NCBI RefSeq assembly: GCF_022012415.1
Contig: NZ_JAKLTR010000028.1
Span: forward strand, 1 to 58,981
Reading direction: 5' to 3'
Origin: Terrimonas ginsenosidimutans
Lineage (GTDB): Bacteria > Bacteroidota > Bacteroidia > Chitinophagales > Chitinophagaceae
DNA: 58,981 nt
This document shows positions 24,720-33,289 of the stretch, one piece after another (position 1 is the stretch's first letter; every line of letters starts with the position of its first letter). A program made the translations under genes and the position numbers. Below the pieces are notes generated by a model. The model searched no databases. It saw nothing but the letters and a program-made list of their open reading frames with translations, and had not been told where the DNA came from.

Positions 24720-27533
24720 TTAGAACAGGAAGAATCTTTCTCTTCCGCCCACCTTCTTTTTTACTCCGGCTGCACGTACGTTATACGTAAACGTTGCCAT
24801 GAAATATTGCGTGAGCGTGTTGGTAAAACTTGATGTGATCATATTCCTGTTCACATAAGCGTTCGCGTTCTGATTCTGGTCAAGGATATCGAATACGCTT
24901 AAACGGAGTACGCCAACTTCATCTTTGAGCATCGTAAAGTTCACAGCAGCATTCCAGCGAACAACATCTTTTGGTACGCCTGCAGGTGCATTGCTGTTGA
25001 AGGCATAACTGCATTGTGTTTCCCAGATCACATGTTTTGGCCATCTGATGATCAGTTCGTTATCCCAATACCTGGTATTTACTTTCAGCTTGTTAAAACG
25101 GGTAGTTGAATAGCGGGTAAAGTTATGCCCCAGAGAAGCATTAGAATTCCATTCTATTTTATCATTCCAGTTGAGGCCAATTCCGGCCCATTGATTCAGC
25201 GTCCAGGTAGATTGCCAGCTTATCTCACTATTGTATAGCAGCTGATTTCTGTTGTAGCTATAATACGCCCCGGTATTCCAGGAGAAGATGAATTTCTGAT
25301 TGTTCTTGTATTGTTTGTAGAGGTTATAGTTGACGTAAAAATTCTTACTGCCATCTGCATTCACTGGCATTGTGGTCTGTACACCTTTTTCATCTACCAT
25401 AATACTTTGGATGATGTCATTCCTGGTAAATGATCCGCTACCGTAGAAGTTGACATTTATAAAACGTTTCGGGTCATTGAAGTAATAGTTTACAGAAAAG
25501 TTATCCCTTCTGGAAGGTTCAAGCGACGTGTTTCCTTTAGAGATATAATATGGGTTAGTATTATCCGTTACGGGGATCAGGTAAGTGTAAGAGGGCAATA
25601 TCACGTCACGGCTATAGTTCAGGTTGATTTGCTTGAACACGATACCCAGCGCAGGAAGAATGTTGGTGCTTTTCTGTTTAAGAGGTGCTGGCAATGACGC
25701 AAGGTCATTATCTACATACTGGAACAATGCTCTGGCACTTGGTGTAACAGTGAGATTCTTCCATTTGAATTCAAGCCCTGGTGTCAGCAGGATGCGGTTG
25801 CTATTACGTTCGAAGCTGCTTGTACGCAATGCATCCGGTACATCAGGCGCCTGATTGTTCGGATCTTTGCTGAAAGTATTGACGTCATTATTGACCTTCC
25901 CATATTCATACCTGCCGCCCATGCGGATGGTCATTTTTTTTGAGAGCGGCTCGCTATAGTTGAATGCAACACTTGCGTCAGTTCTCGGGATCCGCTCGTT
26001 CCTTAACTGAGCAGCCAGACTATCATAAGGCGTCGGATAGAAAAAATCGAGTCCTGTATTGGTATTAAAATCGTTGTAACGATTGTTAATATCAAGATTA
26101 TGATTGACTGTAAACCTTCGCCCCTTTTTTGTCTTTGACATACGGGTAATGCTCACAGAATGTCTGTAATAATGGTTATCAGAAAGATTCCGCTGGATAA
26201 CATCTCCCGCACTTAACGCACCAAGGATATTGCTGGAGCTATTGATCACACTTGCCCGGTTCTCGTTCGTCAGGCCAAGCGTATAATTAGCATTGATCAG
26301 GATATTTGTTACTGAGTCAGGCTTTAACCGGGCGCCTGCACCAATATTATGCGCATTGGTTATACTTAAACTGCGAAGGGCCGTTTGGTTAGAGACGATG
26401 GTATCTCCGTTAAATTGCTGTGTTTCGCTTTCAGAAATACGGTTGTTACGCACATTGCCATAAAAATACTGGAGGAATAAAGATTTTTTTGCGGAAGGAG
26501 CATGGTTCAGGTTAAACCCTACACCTTTACTCGACGCAACACCTCCGTTCTGGCTTCCGCCAAAATTGACACCGTTGATGGATACGCTGGAAGATCCGGA
26601 ACTGCTGTTGTTAATGGTAATACTTGATCCGCTACTCGCTGCCTGGTTACGCTGCATCCCCCCGGTTTGCATCAGCTCAGAAAAACTAAATCCAGGTCTG
26701 TTCAGGTTGTTTGCATAAGCAAGGACGCTTAGCTGCAAGGTATCGCGATAGATATTTGCAATCCCACCCGCTTCGTATAGCTCATCCGTTCCGCCGCCTG
26801 CATACAGTTTTCCGAACCATCCTTTTTTCACGCCTTTCTTCAATGTTATATTAATGACTTTACCAACGTTGTTGATATTATCATCGCCATTGCGCATAAG
26901 TTCATCTTTATCATCTGTGACCTGTACTTTATCGATCACGTTTGCAGGAAGGTTTCGGGTGGCCATTTTCGGATCATCCCCAAAGAATGTTTTCCCATCT
27001 ACCAGGATCCGGTTAACAACTTTACCATTTACGGCGATGTTTCCATCCTTGTCTACCTGTACACCGGGAAGCTTCTTCAAAAGGTCTTCCACAAGTGCAT
27101 TCGGAAGCGTTTTGAAGGCTGATGCATTAAATTCGATCGTATCTTTTTTCACGATCACGGGAGGTCTCTCCGCGATCACAAGTACTTCATCAAGTGATTT
27201 TGCATCAGGCGCCATATAAACATCGCCCAGATCCTTCACTCCGTCACCAGCGCTTATAATGAACTCCTTTCGATAAACGCCAAATCCCGAAAACGAGATC
27301 ACCATACGGCAATTAACGTCAAATGGAATGCCCGGGACTTTAAAGTTCCCTTCAGGATCACTCAGCCGGTAGGTAATGATAACGGTATCGACCGCTTTGA
27401 AAATGGTAACGGTTGCGAGGCTAAGAGGCTGTTTGTTTGTAGAATCAATGACCCTGCCCTTTAATGTCCCCTGTGCCGAGGCGATGCTGATCAGACCGAA
27501 AATAACGGCCAGCATCAATAAGATCTTTCTCAT
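24720..27533 (-). CDS. Outer-membrane beta-barrel receptor with carboxypeptidase-regulatory-like domain
   Basis: A 937-residue outer-membrane protein. Residues 1-20 are a signal peptide. Residues 22-110 are a CarboxypepD_reg-like beta-sandwich (GTLKGRVIDSTNKQPLSLATVTIF). Residues about 125-230 resemble a plug domain (PNALVEDLLKKLPGVQVDKDGNIAVNGKVVNRILVDGK). The rest, about 240-937, is a beta-barrel with Asn/Ser-rich loops, as in the outer-membrane beta-barrel family 3 common in Bacteroidota; a TonB box is not obvious. No SusD partner is next to it, so a SusC/D-type system is not indicated. Ligand unknown. The promoter region contains TTCGTACGAA palindromes. Confidence 0.9.
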   Translation of the reverse strand: MRKILLMLAVIFGLISIASAQGTLKGRVIDSTNKQPLSLATVTIFKAVDTVIITYRLSDPEGNFKVPGIPFDVNCRMVISFSGFGVYRKEFIISAGDGVKDLGDVYMAPDAKSLDEVLVIAERPPVIVKKDTIEFNASAFKTLPNALVEDLLKKLPGVQVDKDGNIAVNGKVVNRILVDGKTFFGDDPKMATRNLPANVIDKVQVTDDKDELMRNGDDNINNVGKVINITLKKGVKKGWFGKLYAGGGTDELYEAGGIANIYRDTLQLSVLAYANNLNRPGFSFSELMQTGGMQRNQAASSGSSITINNSSSGSSSVSINGVNFGGSQNGGVASSKGVGFNLNHAPSAKKSLFLQYFYGNVRNNRISESETQQFNGDTIVSNQTALRSLSITNAHNIGAGARLKPDSVTNILINANYTLGLTNENRASVINSSSNILGALSAGDVIQRNLSDNHYYRHSVSITRMSKTKKGRRFTVNHNLDINNRYNDFNTNTGLDFFYPTPYDSLAAQLRNERIPRTDASVAFNYSEPLSKKMTIRMGGRYEYGKVNNDVNTFSKDPNNQAPDVPDALRTSSFERNSNRILLTPGLEFKWKNLTVTPSARALFQYVDNDLASLPAPLKQKSTNILPALGIVFKQINLNYSRDVILPSYTYLIPVTDNTNPYYISKGNTSLEPSRRDNFSVNYYFNDPKRFINVNFYGSGSFTRNDIIQSIMVDEKGVQTTMPVNADGSKNFYVNYNLYKQYKNNQKFIFSWNTGAYYSYNRNQLLYNSEISWQSTWTLNQWAGIGLNWNDKIEWNSNASLGHNFTRYSTTRFNKLKVNTRYWDNELIIRWPKHVIWETQCSYAFNSNAPAGVPKDVVRWNAAVNFTMLKDEVGVLRLSVFDILDQNQNANAYVNRNMITSSFTNTLTQYFMATFTYNVRAAGVKKKVGGRERFFLF

Positions 27534-27573
27534 TCGATTGGTAGTGGTTTAGTGACGCTAAACTACGATAATA

Positions 27574-27583
27574 TTCGTACGAA
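27574..27583. promoter_or_regulatory. TTCGTACGAA palindrome in the receptor promoter
   Basis: Perfect 10-bp palindrome about 40 bases upstream of the receptor ATG. On the minus strand it sits about 9 bases before TAGTTTAG, a near match to the -7 box. Confidence 0.55.
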
Positions 27584-27705
27584 AGTCATCGAACATCTGC
27601 TTTAACTTTTATTTTGCAAATTTTATTGGCCAGGAAATTCTAGATAATGTATTGTTAATCAACCTTTAATAATAAAATTCGTCATATGTAAGAAATATGA
27701 ACAAT

Positions 27706-27715
27706 TTCGTACGAA
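27706..27715. promoter_or_regulatory. Second TTCGTACGAA palindrome, divergent side
   Basis: Identical 10-bp palindrome, followed at 27724-27732 by the related TACGTACGC. It lies about 25 bases before TATCTTTA (27741-27748), a -7-like box for the rightward gene. Confidence 0.55.
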
Positions 27716-27766
27716 CTATTTCATACGTACGCAATAGCCCTATCTTTATGACCTAAAAAAGCATAG

Positions 27767-28087
27767 GTGGAGAGAGAACAATCATTGATTCAGGTTTGCG
27801 ACCAGCTCGGTCTTGAGGTTCGGCATCAGGATCGGCCTGATCTGTTGGGCGCTTTGGAAGAGGAGATCAACCGCCTGCTGGTGCACGACTTTGACAGGCT
27901 GATCGCCATACTTTACCGGGTTGATGTAAGTGAACATAAGCTGAAAGACTTGCTGAAGAAACAATCTGGTGAAGATGCGGCGAAACTTATCGCTTCATTA
28001 TTGATAGAACGCCAGCAACAGAAGATCAGATCCAGAGGAGAGTTCAATTCTTCCGATGATCAAATTAATGAAGATGAACGCTGGTGA
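27767..28087 (+). CDS. Conserved hypothetical protein (GTG start)
   Basis: A 106-residue acidic and basic helical protein with no signal or membrane segment. It starts with GTG (MEREQSLIQVCDQLGLEV); no better ATG is in frame. The sequence ends in a short region (VDVSEHKLKDLLKKQSGEDAAKLIASLLIERQQQKIRSR) that I recall in many Bacteroidota proteins of unknown function. It is transcribed away from the outer-membrane receptor and shares its palindrome-containing control region; a perfect terminator follows. A regulatory or assembly role is not known. Confidence 0.7.
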   Translation: MEREQSLIQVCDQLGLEVRHQDRPDLLGALEEEINRLLVHDFDRLIAILYRVDVSEHKLKDLLKKQSGEDAAKLIASLLIERQQQKIRSRGEFNSSDDQINEDERW

Positions 28088-28095
28088 CATGCATT

Positions 28096-28120
28096 AAAAA
28101 ACCCACGGAATTCGTGGGTC
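28096..28120. terminator. Bidirectional terminator between convergent genes
   Basis: ACCCACG-GAATTC-CGTGGGT-type perfect palindrome (28101-28119) with a run of A before it. It lies between the plus-strand hypothetical gene and the minus-strand hydroxylase gene. Confidence 0.85.
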
Positions 28121-28140
28121 TGAATAATTATTTATCGCTC

Positions 28141-28815
28141 TTATTTCTGTTTTTCCTTCCCGAACATTAACTCCTTCACTTTCTCTTTGTCTTCCTTCTC
28201 CTTTTTCAGATCGAACATCGTTCCGAACACGTGATCCCAGATCGTGGAGCTGACACCAAATCCATTGTGTTCATTTTTGTAATGATGCAGGTGATGATTT
28301 CGCCATAGACCCTTCATCCATTTGAACGGAGGGTTCCATGCGTGAATTGCATAGTGCATTGTACCATACATCAGGTATCCCAGGATAAAACCAGGGAAGA
28401 ACATAAATGCCTGCTGACGGACAAACAGGTAGGTCAAAGCAAAAATTGCAGAAGCAATGATAATGCTTGGAACCGGAGGCATGAATAATCTTTGCTTATC
28501 CCTTGGATAGTGATGGTGATTACCATGCAGCGTGTAGATAAATTTTTGCGCCTTTGTGTTCTCACTTACCCAATGAAACAGGAAACGATGGGCAAGGTAT
28601 TCAAAGAATGTCCAGAAAAACATACCGCCAACGAAAGTCAGCGCGACACGAAGAACCGGATAATTCAAATTGGCATTGCTATGATACAACATGTATCCTA
28701 TCACAGGAAGATACATTCCCCAAATCACCAATGGGTGGGTTTTGGTTAACATTTCAAGGTAGTCACTCTTGAAAAGACGTGCCTGACCTTTGTTATGGAT
28801 CTTTTCAAACTGCAT
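28141..28815 (-). CDS. Fatty acid hydroxylase superfamily membrane protein
   Basis: A 224-residue integral membrane di-iron protein of the sterol desaturase/fatty acid hydroxylase superfamily. The His clusters are in order: EYLAHRFLFHWV near residue 70, LHGNHHHYPRD near residue 95, HYAIHAWNPP near residue 155, and WRNHHLHHYKNEHNGFGVSSTIWDHVFGT near residues 173-195. Such enzymes add a 2-hydroxyl group to acyl chains; in Bacteroidota they are candidates for hydroxylating sphingolipid or lipid A acyl chains, but the substrate here is inference. The Met at 28815 fits the family start. Confidence 0.88.
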   Translation of the reverse strand: MQFEKIHNKGQARLFKSDYLEMLTKTHPLVIWGMYLPVIGYMLYHSNANLNYPVLRVALTFVGGMFFWTFFEYLAHRFLFHWVSENTKAQKFIYTLHGNHHHYPRDKQRLFMPPVPSIIIASAIFALTYLFVRQQAFMFFPGFILGYLMYGTMHYAIHAWNPPFKWMKGLWRNHHLHHYKNEHNGFGVSSTIWDHVFGTMFDLKKEKEDKEKVKELMFGKEKQK

Positions 28816-28991
28816 GCGGCAAATATAAGGATATTGTAGTGTGCAACGGGAGCTTAACGTGTTAATATATAATCAACTGGGAGTGAATATGCATGGATGG
28901 TGCGACGGGGTGCAATTGCACAATTATCGCTATTTTGCCGCGCAAAGAATATTCCGGCCTTAACATCCGGTTCTACAAAAATGATCCTGTT

Positions 28992-29501
28992 ATGAAACTT
29001 TTATTCAGAAAGGCGGAGATCGGCGACCTTGATCCAATCTGGGAAATTTTGCAGCAGGCCATCGAGCGCCGCCGGTTGGATGGCAGCAATCAATGGCAGG
29101 ACGGCTATCCCAACCCTGATGTTGTCCGTAAGGATATTGACAATCGATATGGCTTCGTTCTGACTGAGAATAATACCATTGTTGGCTATTGTGCCATACT
29201 TATCAATGATGAGCCGGAGTATGCCAACATTAAAGGCAAATGGCTGACAAACGGAGATTTTGTTGTGTACCACCGGGTTGCCATTTCGGAAAACCATCTC
29301 GGAAAAGGGCTTGCTCAGGAAATGCTGCGTTCAATTGAACAGTACGCACTGGATAATCATATAAACAGCCTGAAAGCCGATACGAATTTTGACAATGCAG
29401 GAATGCTTCGAATTTTTGAAAAGATGGGTTATGTGTACTGCGGTGAAGTCACGTTCAGAGGATCACCAAGAAAAGCTTTCGAAAAAGTACTGGCGGTGTA
29501 A
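28992..29501 (+). CDS. GNAT-family N-acetyltransferase
   Basis: A 169-residue acetyltransferase using acetyl-CoA. The fold starts at LLFRKAEIGDLDPIWEILQQAIERR, continues through IVGYCAILINDEPEY, and has the acetyl-CoA motif A near VVYHRVAISENHLGKGLAQEMLRSIEQYA. C-terminal motif B is LKADTNFDNAGMLRIFEKMGYVYCGEV. The ATG at 28992 was chosen; the longer frame adds 33 residues without homology. Its substrate cannot be inferred. A promoter signature is not clear. It is followed by the fumarylacetoacetase-type gene on the same strand. Confidence 0.88.
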   Translation: MKLLFRKAEIGDLDPIWEILQQAIERRRLDGSNQWQDGYPNPDVVRKDIDNRYGFVLTENNTIVGYCAILINDEPEYANIKGKWLTNGDFVVYHRVAISENHLGKGLAQEMLRSIEQYALDNHINSLKADTNFDNAGMLRIFEKMGYVYCGEVTFRGSPRKAFEKVLAV

Positions 29502-29596
29502 AGGTCCCCTGTTGCCATGATCGTATAAGATAACAAGCAGGGTATGGGTTGACGTTGTTAAACTGACTGCGATGTCCTGCAAACCTCTTCCTCCAT

Positions 29597-29604
29597 TACC
29601 TTTG
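29597..29604 (+). promoter_or_regulatory. -7 promoter box for the FAH-family gene
   Basis: TACCTTTG fits TAnnTTTG and ends 27 bases before the ATG at 29632. A -33 TTG at the expected distance is not apparent. Confidence 0.45.
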
Positions 29605-29631
29605 CTGCACTTGCAATGAAAATAATAAACA

Positions 29632-30636
29632 ATGAAATTAGTTTCTTACGTTAAAGATCAGCGCGAACAATTAGGCGTACTCATCGATGGATTTGTGTAC
29701 GATATGGAGACCCTGCACCCTGAGCTGCCGGGAACGATGAATATGTTCTTACAATACTGGGAAGATTATCTTCCGATTGCCACCGCCGGCGAATTGATGC
29801 TGCGCGAAGGATCACGCTCCAGCAACCGCCGCACTCCGGTGAGCGAGGTTCAGTTACTCGCACCCGTTCCCTATCCTACGAGTTGCCGTGACGGATATGC
29901 CTTCCGCCAGCACGTCGCAGCGGCCCGCCGCAACCGCAAAGTGGAAATGATCCCCGAGTTTGATCAATACCCGATCTTCTATTTCACCAATCATCATAGC
30001 GTTAAAGGACCAGGGCCGGTGACCTGTATGCCTGATCACTTCGAAAAACTGGATTTCGAACTGGAAGCTGCGATCGTGATCTGTAAGCACGGACGAAATA
30101 TCAAAGCGGAAGACGCAGATGAATATATTGGCGGACTGATGATCATGAATGACCTCAGTGCGCGCAGGCTACAGATGGAAGAAATGCTGCTGAACCTGGG
30201 CCCCGCAAAAGGAAAAGATTTTGCCACCACTATCGGGCCATGGCTGGTCACACTGGACGAATTGAAAGAGTTTGAGATCGCGCCCAAAGAAAATCATACT
30301 GGTAAAAACTGGAACCTGACCATGAAATGCCGTGTTAACGGTCAGCAGGTGAGCCTCGGAAATCTGGGCGACATGGATTGGACATTTGCAGAGATCATCG
30401 AACGGGCTTCCTACGGCGTAGACCTTCATCCCGGCGACGTGATCGGCAGCGGAACTGTCGGCACCGGTTGCTTCCTCGAACTCAACGGCACCGGCAAACT
30501 CAACGACCCCAACTACACCGAACAATGGCTCCAGGACGGCGATATCGTCGAAATGGACATTGATCAGCTTGGAACATTAAGCAACAGCATAACCAGGGAA
30601 GAAGGGGATTGGAGTCTCCTCGCTCTACGCAAATAA
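29632..30636 (+). CDS. Fumarylacetoacetate hydrolase family protein
   Basis: A 334-residue cytoplasmic hydrolase. Residues 1-75 are an FAA_hydrolase_N-like domain (MKLVSYVKDQREQLGVLIDG). The C-terminal catalytic part has the metal-binding set: Glu pair in DFELEAAIVI near 143-150, Asp in IMNDLSARRLQ near 171, and Lys in the GPAKGKDFATTIGPWLVT stretch. The substrate-binding loop ends VIGSGTVGTGCFLELNG. The N-terminal domain matches fumarylacetoacetase-like enzymes of aromatic amino-acid breakdown rather than the short acylpyruvases, but no tyrosine-degradation neighbours are in the window. A decamer array starts five bases after the stop codon. Confidence 0.9.
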   Translation: MKLVSYVKDQREQLGVLIDGFVYDMETLHPELPGTMNMFLQYWEDYLPIATAGELMLREGSRSSNRRTPVSEVQLLAPVPYPTSCRDGYAFRQHVAAARRNRKVEMIPEFDQYPIFYFTNHHSVKGPGPVTCMPDHFEKLDFELEAAIVICKHGRNIKAEDADEYIGGLMIMNDLSARRLQMEEMLLNLGPAKGKDFATTIGPWLVTLDELKEFEIAPKENHTGKNWNLTMKCRVNGQQVSLGNLGDMDWTFAEIIERASYGVDLHPGDVIGSGTVGTGCFLELNGTGKLNDPNYTEQWLQDGDIVEMDIDQLGTLSNSITREEGDWSLLALRK

Positions 30637-30640
30637 ACCA

Positions 30641-30722
30641 TGAACGCGAATGAGCACGAATGGCCGCGAATGAACGCGAATGAACACGAATGCGCACGAA
30701 TGGCCGCGAATGAACACGAATG
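30641..30722 (+). repeat. Decamer array (left arm of a large inverted repeat)
   Basis: Eight 10-base units of the form TGAACGCGAA, TGAGCACGAA, TGGCCGCGAA and variants, in exact 10-base register, starting five bases after the stop of the FAH-family gene. All variation is in positions 3-6 of the unit. The right arm at 30788-30856 mirrors it. Confidence 0.9.
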
Positions 30723-30787
30723 CTGCCCTACTGAGGAGAAATATCCTGTAACAGCGTCATAGGGTCTTCTTTACCTGACAGACACTA

Positions 30788-30856
30788 TTCGCGTTCATTC
30801 GCGGCCATTCGTGCGCATTCGCGTTCATTCGCGGCCATTCGTGCTCATTCGCGTTA
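30788..30856 (-). repeat. Decamer array (right arm of a large inverted repeat)
   Basis: Seven 10-base units whose reverse complement repeats the left arm unit by unit: the first four units are identical (40 bases), one left-arm unit is missing, and the rest follow again with one base different. It ends a few bases before the stop codon of the response regulator. Confidence 0.9.
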
Positions 30857-30861
30857 TGTGG

Positions 30862-31269
30862 TTAATTAGCGTTGCGGATCTCTTCACAGATATACTGCTC
30901 CCCCCTCATCACGGCCTTGACGGCTTCAAAGATCTCTTCGGGTGAAGAGTTTTTGGTGACATATGCGCGGGCGCCCAGCTCAAGCATTTGCCGTGCATAA
31001 GATGCCTGGTTATGCATGGATACTGCGACGATGCGGGTTTTGGGAGAAGACTCAAGAATATACGGCACGGCATCCAGGCCGGAAGCGTCCGGAAGGTTGA
31101 TATCAAGTAATACTATATCGGGCTGCTGTTCGGTGATCATTGGAATAGCCTCAGCAAGGGAACCACTCTCTCCGGCAATTTTAACTTCCGGCATTTCTTC
31201 AAATAGAGTCATCCACATCTGACGTACCAACTTGTGATCTTCAACAAAAGCAAGGGTTATCTGTTTCAT
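30862..31269 (-). CDS. Single-domain response regulator
   Basis: A 135-residue cytoplasmic receiver. Residues 4-122 are a complete REC fold: the acidic pocket at Glu10-Asp11, the phospho-acceptor Asp56 in DIVLLDINLPD, the Ser/Thr switch in IVAVSMHNQ and the Lys in AYVTKNSSPEE. The REC resembles NarL/FixJ receivers, but the frame stops directly after the domain (GEQYICEEIRNAN), exactly where a DNA-binding domain would start, so the output must be through protein contact. It is the last gene of the cluster that begins with the hybrid kinase at 37654. Confidence 0.92.
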   Translation of the reverse strand: MKQITLAFVEDHKLVRQMWMTLFEEMPEVKIAGESGSLAEAIPMITEQQPDIVLLDINLPDASGLDAVPYILESSPKTRIVAVSMHNQASYARQMLELGARAYVTKNSSPEEIFEAVKAVMRGEQYICEEIRNAN

Positions 31270-31286
31270 AGTTTCGAATGCACAAG

Positions 31287-32714
31287 TTAATGCAGTGGGA
31301 TCGATATTTCCAACTCACACCCCTTCCCCGGCTCGGAATTAATGGAAAGATCTCCTGAATAAAAGTCAACCCGGCTGCTGATATTCTTCAAACCAATGCC
31401 CTTGGCCTTCTGTGTTGTGTCAAATCCAATGCCGTCATCAGCTATTGAAAAGGAGAGGTGGCGTCTATCCATTGAAAGGGAAATAACTGCATGAGTCGCA
31501 CTCGCATACTTTCTTACGTTGTTAAGCTGCTCCTGCGCTATCCGGTACAACATCACCTCCATGTTCTTATCGATCTTGATACTCTCTGTGATTTCGGTGA
31601 TCACACTCACTTTCAGATCGCCGGCGATATTGATCTCCTCGGCCAGTTCCTTCAACGCCACGAGCAAACCCATATCTCCAAGAGATGGCGCAACAAGTGA
31701 TTTTGATAATTTCCGGATCTCCTCAATAGCATGATCCAGGTTATCTGCACTGCGGGCGATAAGCTCTTCCTGCTTGGAAGGATTGGTGGCAGACATCTTC
31801 AGATACATCCTTACTGTTGCCAGGATCTGGTTGATATTATCATGTAATTCACGTCCAAGCTCTGTACGTTCTTTTTCCTGAGCCTGTATCGTTACTTCGG
31901 TGATCAGTTTATGTTGTTTTAATGATTGCTCTGCCCTTTCCTGTTCCTGTTTTCTTTTTTCAGCAAACTTCTGTTCGGTAATATCACGTGTGTTCACAAA
32001 CCATTTTTCTTTGCTGACAACGATATTCCAGTGAAGCCATTTCCATGTCTGGTCCTTACAAAGCGTATAGGTTTCAAAAGACAGGCGGTCCTTCCGCGCA
32101 TCGAGCATTTCTTTTACACGCGATTCATCTTCCGGTTGAAGAAAATAGAACAGACTTTTATTGATCGCCTCCTGTGGTGAAAACCCGAGTATCACCTGAA
32201 ATGCGGGATTGATCTCTTCGATCATAAAGCTTTCTGCATCTATAATGCCTATAATATCCGCAGAGTTGTTGATCAGTAGCGCCGCATTCTGCAGGGAAAT
32301 ATTCTTCTCCCGCAGTTCTTTCTGCTGCATTTGGAGCTTGAGAAGCACAGCCACCTTAGCGCGCGCGATATCCGGATCAAGAGGTTTGAATAAATAATCG
32401 ATGGCGCCTTCACTGTAACCCTGCATCACGAAACTGTGTTCCTTGCTTTCCGCAGTAGCGAAAATTATCGGAATATCCCGGGTGCGCTTCTTTTGTTTCA
32501 GTAATTGCGCTACCTCAAACCCATCGATATCCGGCATCTGAACATCCAAAATGATCAGATCCACTTCTTCTTCTAATGCTTTCTTCAACGCCTCACTTCC
32601 GCTATTAGCTGAAATAAGCGTGCGGTCGGGAGACCCCAACAAGCTTTCCAATACCAGGATATTTGCGGGTTTGTCGTCTACGATTAAAATGACAGCTTTG
32701 CCGTTCTCCATCAT
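31287..32714 (-). CDS. REC-PAS-HisKA_3 sensor kinase
   Basis: A 475-residue cytoplasmic kinase with its receiver at the N-terminus. Residues 7-125 are REC (acidic Asp13-Asp14, phospho-acceptor Asp57 in LIILDVQMPDIDG). Residues about 145-250 are a PAS domain (SADIIGIIDAESFMIEEINPAFQVILGF). A coiled linker (250-280) leads to a HisKA_3 dimer domain with His291 in GRELHDNINQILATVRM, and the ATPase domain occupies about 370-475 with DDGIGFD and KGIGLKNI motifs. HisKA_3 kinases usually signal to NarL-type receivers, which matches the receiver encoded downstream. Its start overlaps the cheB-like stop by four bases. Operon position: fourth of five. Confidence 0.93.
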   Translation of the reverse strand: MMENGKAVILIVDDKPANILVLESLLGSPDRTLISANSGSEALKKALEEEVDLIILDVQMPDIDGFEVAQLLKQKKRTRDIPIIFATAESKEHSFVMQGYSEGAIDYLFKPLDPDIARAKVAVLLKLQMQQKELREKNISLQNAALLINNSADIIGIIDAESFMIEEINPAFQVILGFSPQEAINKSLFYFLQPEDESRVKEMLDARKDRLSFETYTLCKDQTWKWLHWNIVVSKEKWFVNTRDITEQKFAEKRKQEQERAEQSLKQHKLITEVTIQAQEKERTELGRELHDNINQILATVRMYLKMSATNPSKQEELIARSADNLDHAIEEIRKLSKSLVAPSLGDMGLLVALKELAEEINIAGDLKVSVITEITESIKIDKNMEVMLYRIAQEQLNNVRKYASATHAVISLSMDRRHLSFSIADDGIGFDTTQKAKGIGLKNISSRVDFYSGDLSINSEPGKGCELEISIPLH

Positions 32715-33289
32715 ACCTCCGGAATTTTCGATAAAAAAAATGATATCTCTTTAAGCGTACCTACTTTCTTCACACTCTTTGTAGCGATCGCTGCAGCTGG
32801 CATCGATGGGAACTGCGCTTCAGCTGGATCCTGCGCAATCGTAAACCCTCCATAATCACTGATCCGTTTTATCCCCGCAGCACCATCCCTGTTTGCTCCG
32901 GTCAGAATTATCCCTACCAATCCTTCGCGATAAGCGACTGCTGCCGTTTCAAACATTACATCCACCGAAGGGCGGCTGTAACTTACCGGTTGATCCACAG
33001 TCAGCGAGAACGTCCTGTCGGTTTCTATCAGCAAATGATAACCGGGCGGTGCCAGGTATATGATGCCTTTTTCTATCGATTCCTTCTCATCCGCCTGTTT
33101 CACTATCATCCCCGTCTTTGATTGCAATAATTCTTCCAGCAATTCGTGCTGTTCTGCCATCCGGTGCTGAACGATGATCACCGGCAGGGAAAATTTTTCG
33201 GGCAAATGCTCCAGGATATAGAACAAAGCATGCAGTCCCCCAGCTGACGCTCCGATCACAATCGCTTCATATCGTTTTCCTCCAGGCAC
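32711..33289 (-). CDS. cheB: CheB-type protein-glutamate methylesterase without receiver domain
   Basis: A 192-residue stand-alone CheB catalytic domain. The catalytic triad is visible: Ser15 in VIGASAGGLHAL, His42 in IIVQHRM, and Asp135 in LTGANRDGAAGI. Proteins of this kind normally demethylate or deamidate receptor glutamates and are gated by an N-terminal REC, which is missing here. It starts with GTG at 33289, directly after the stop codon of the CheR-like gene, and overlaps the kinase gene downstream by four bases. No receptor is encoded nearby, so the target is unknown. Confidence 0.93.
   Translation of the reverse strand: MPGGKRYEAIVIGASAGGLHALFYILEHLPEKFSLPVIIVQHRMAEQHELLEELLQSKTGMIVKQADEKESIEKGIIYLAPPGYHLLIETDRTFSLTVDQPVSYSRPSVDVMFETAAVAYREGLVGIILTGANRDGAAGIKRISDYGGFTIAQDPAEAQFPSMPAAAIATKSVKKVGTLKEISFFLSKIPEV

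Noticed and set aside
30641-30856. CRISPR array
   Set aside because: Units are 10 bases without spacers and form an inverted pair; there are no cas genes.
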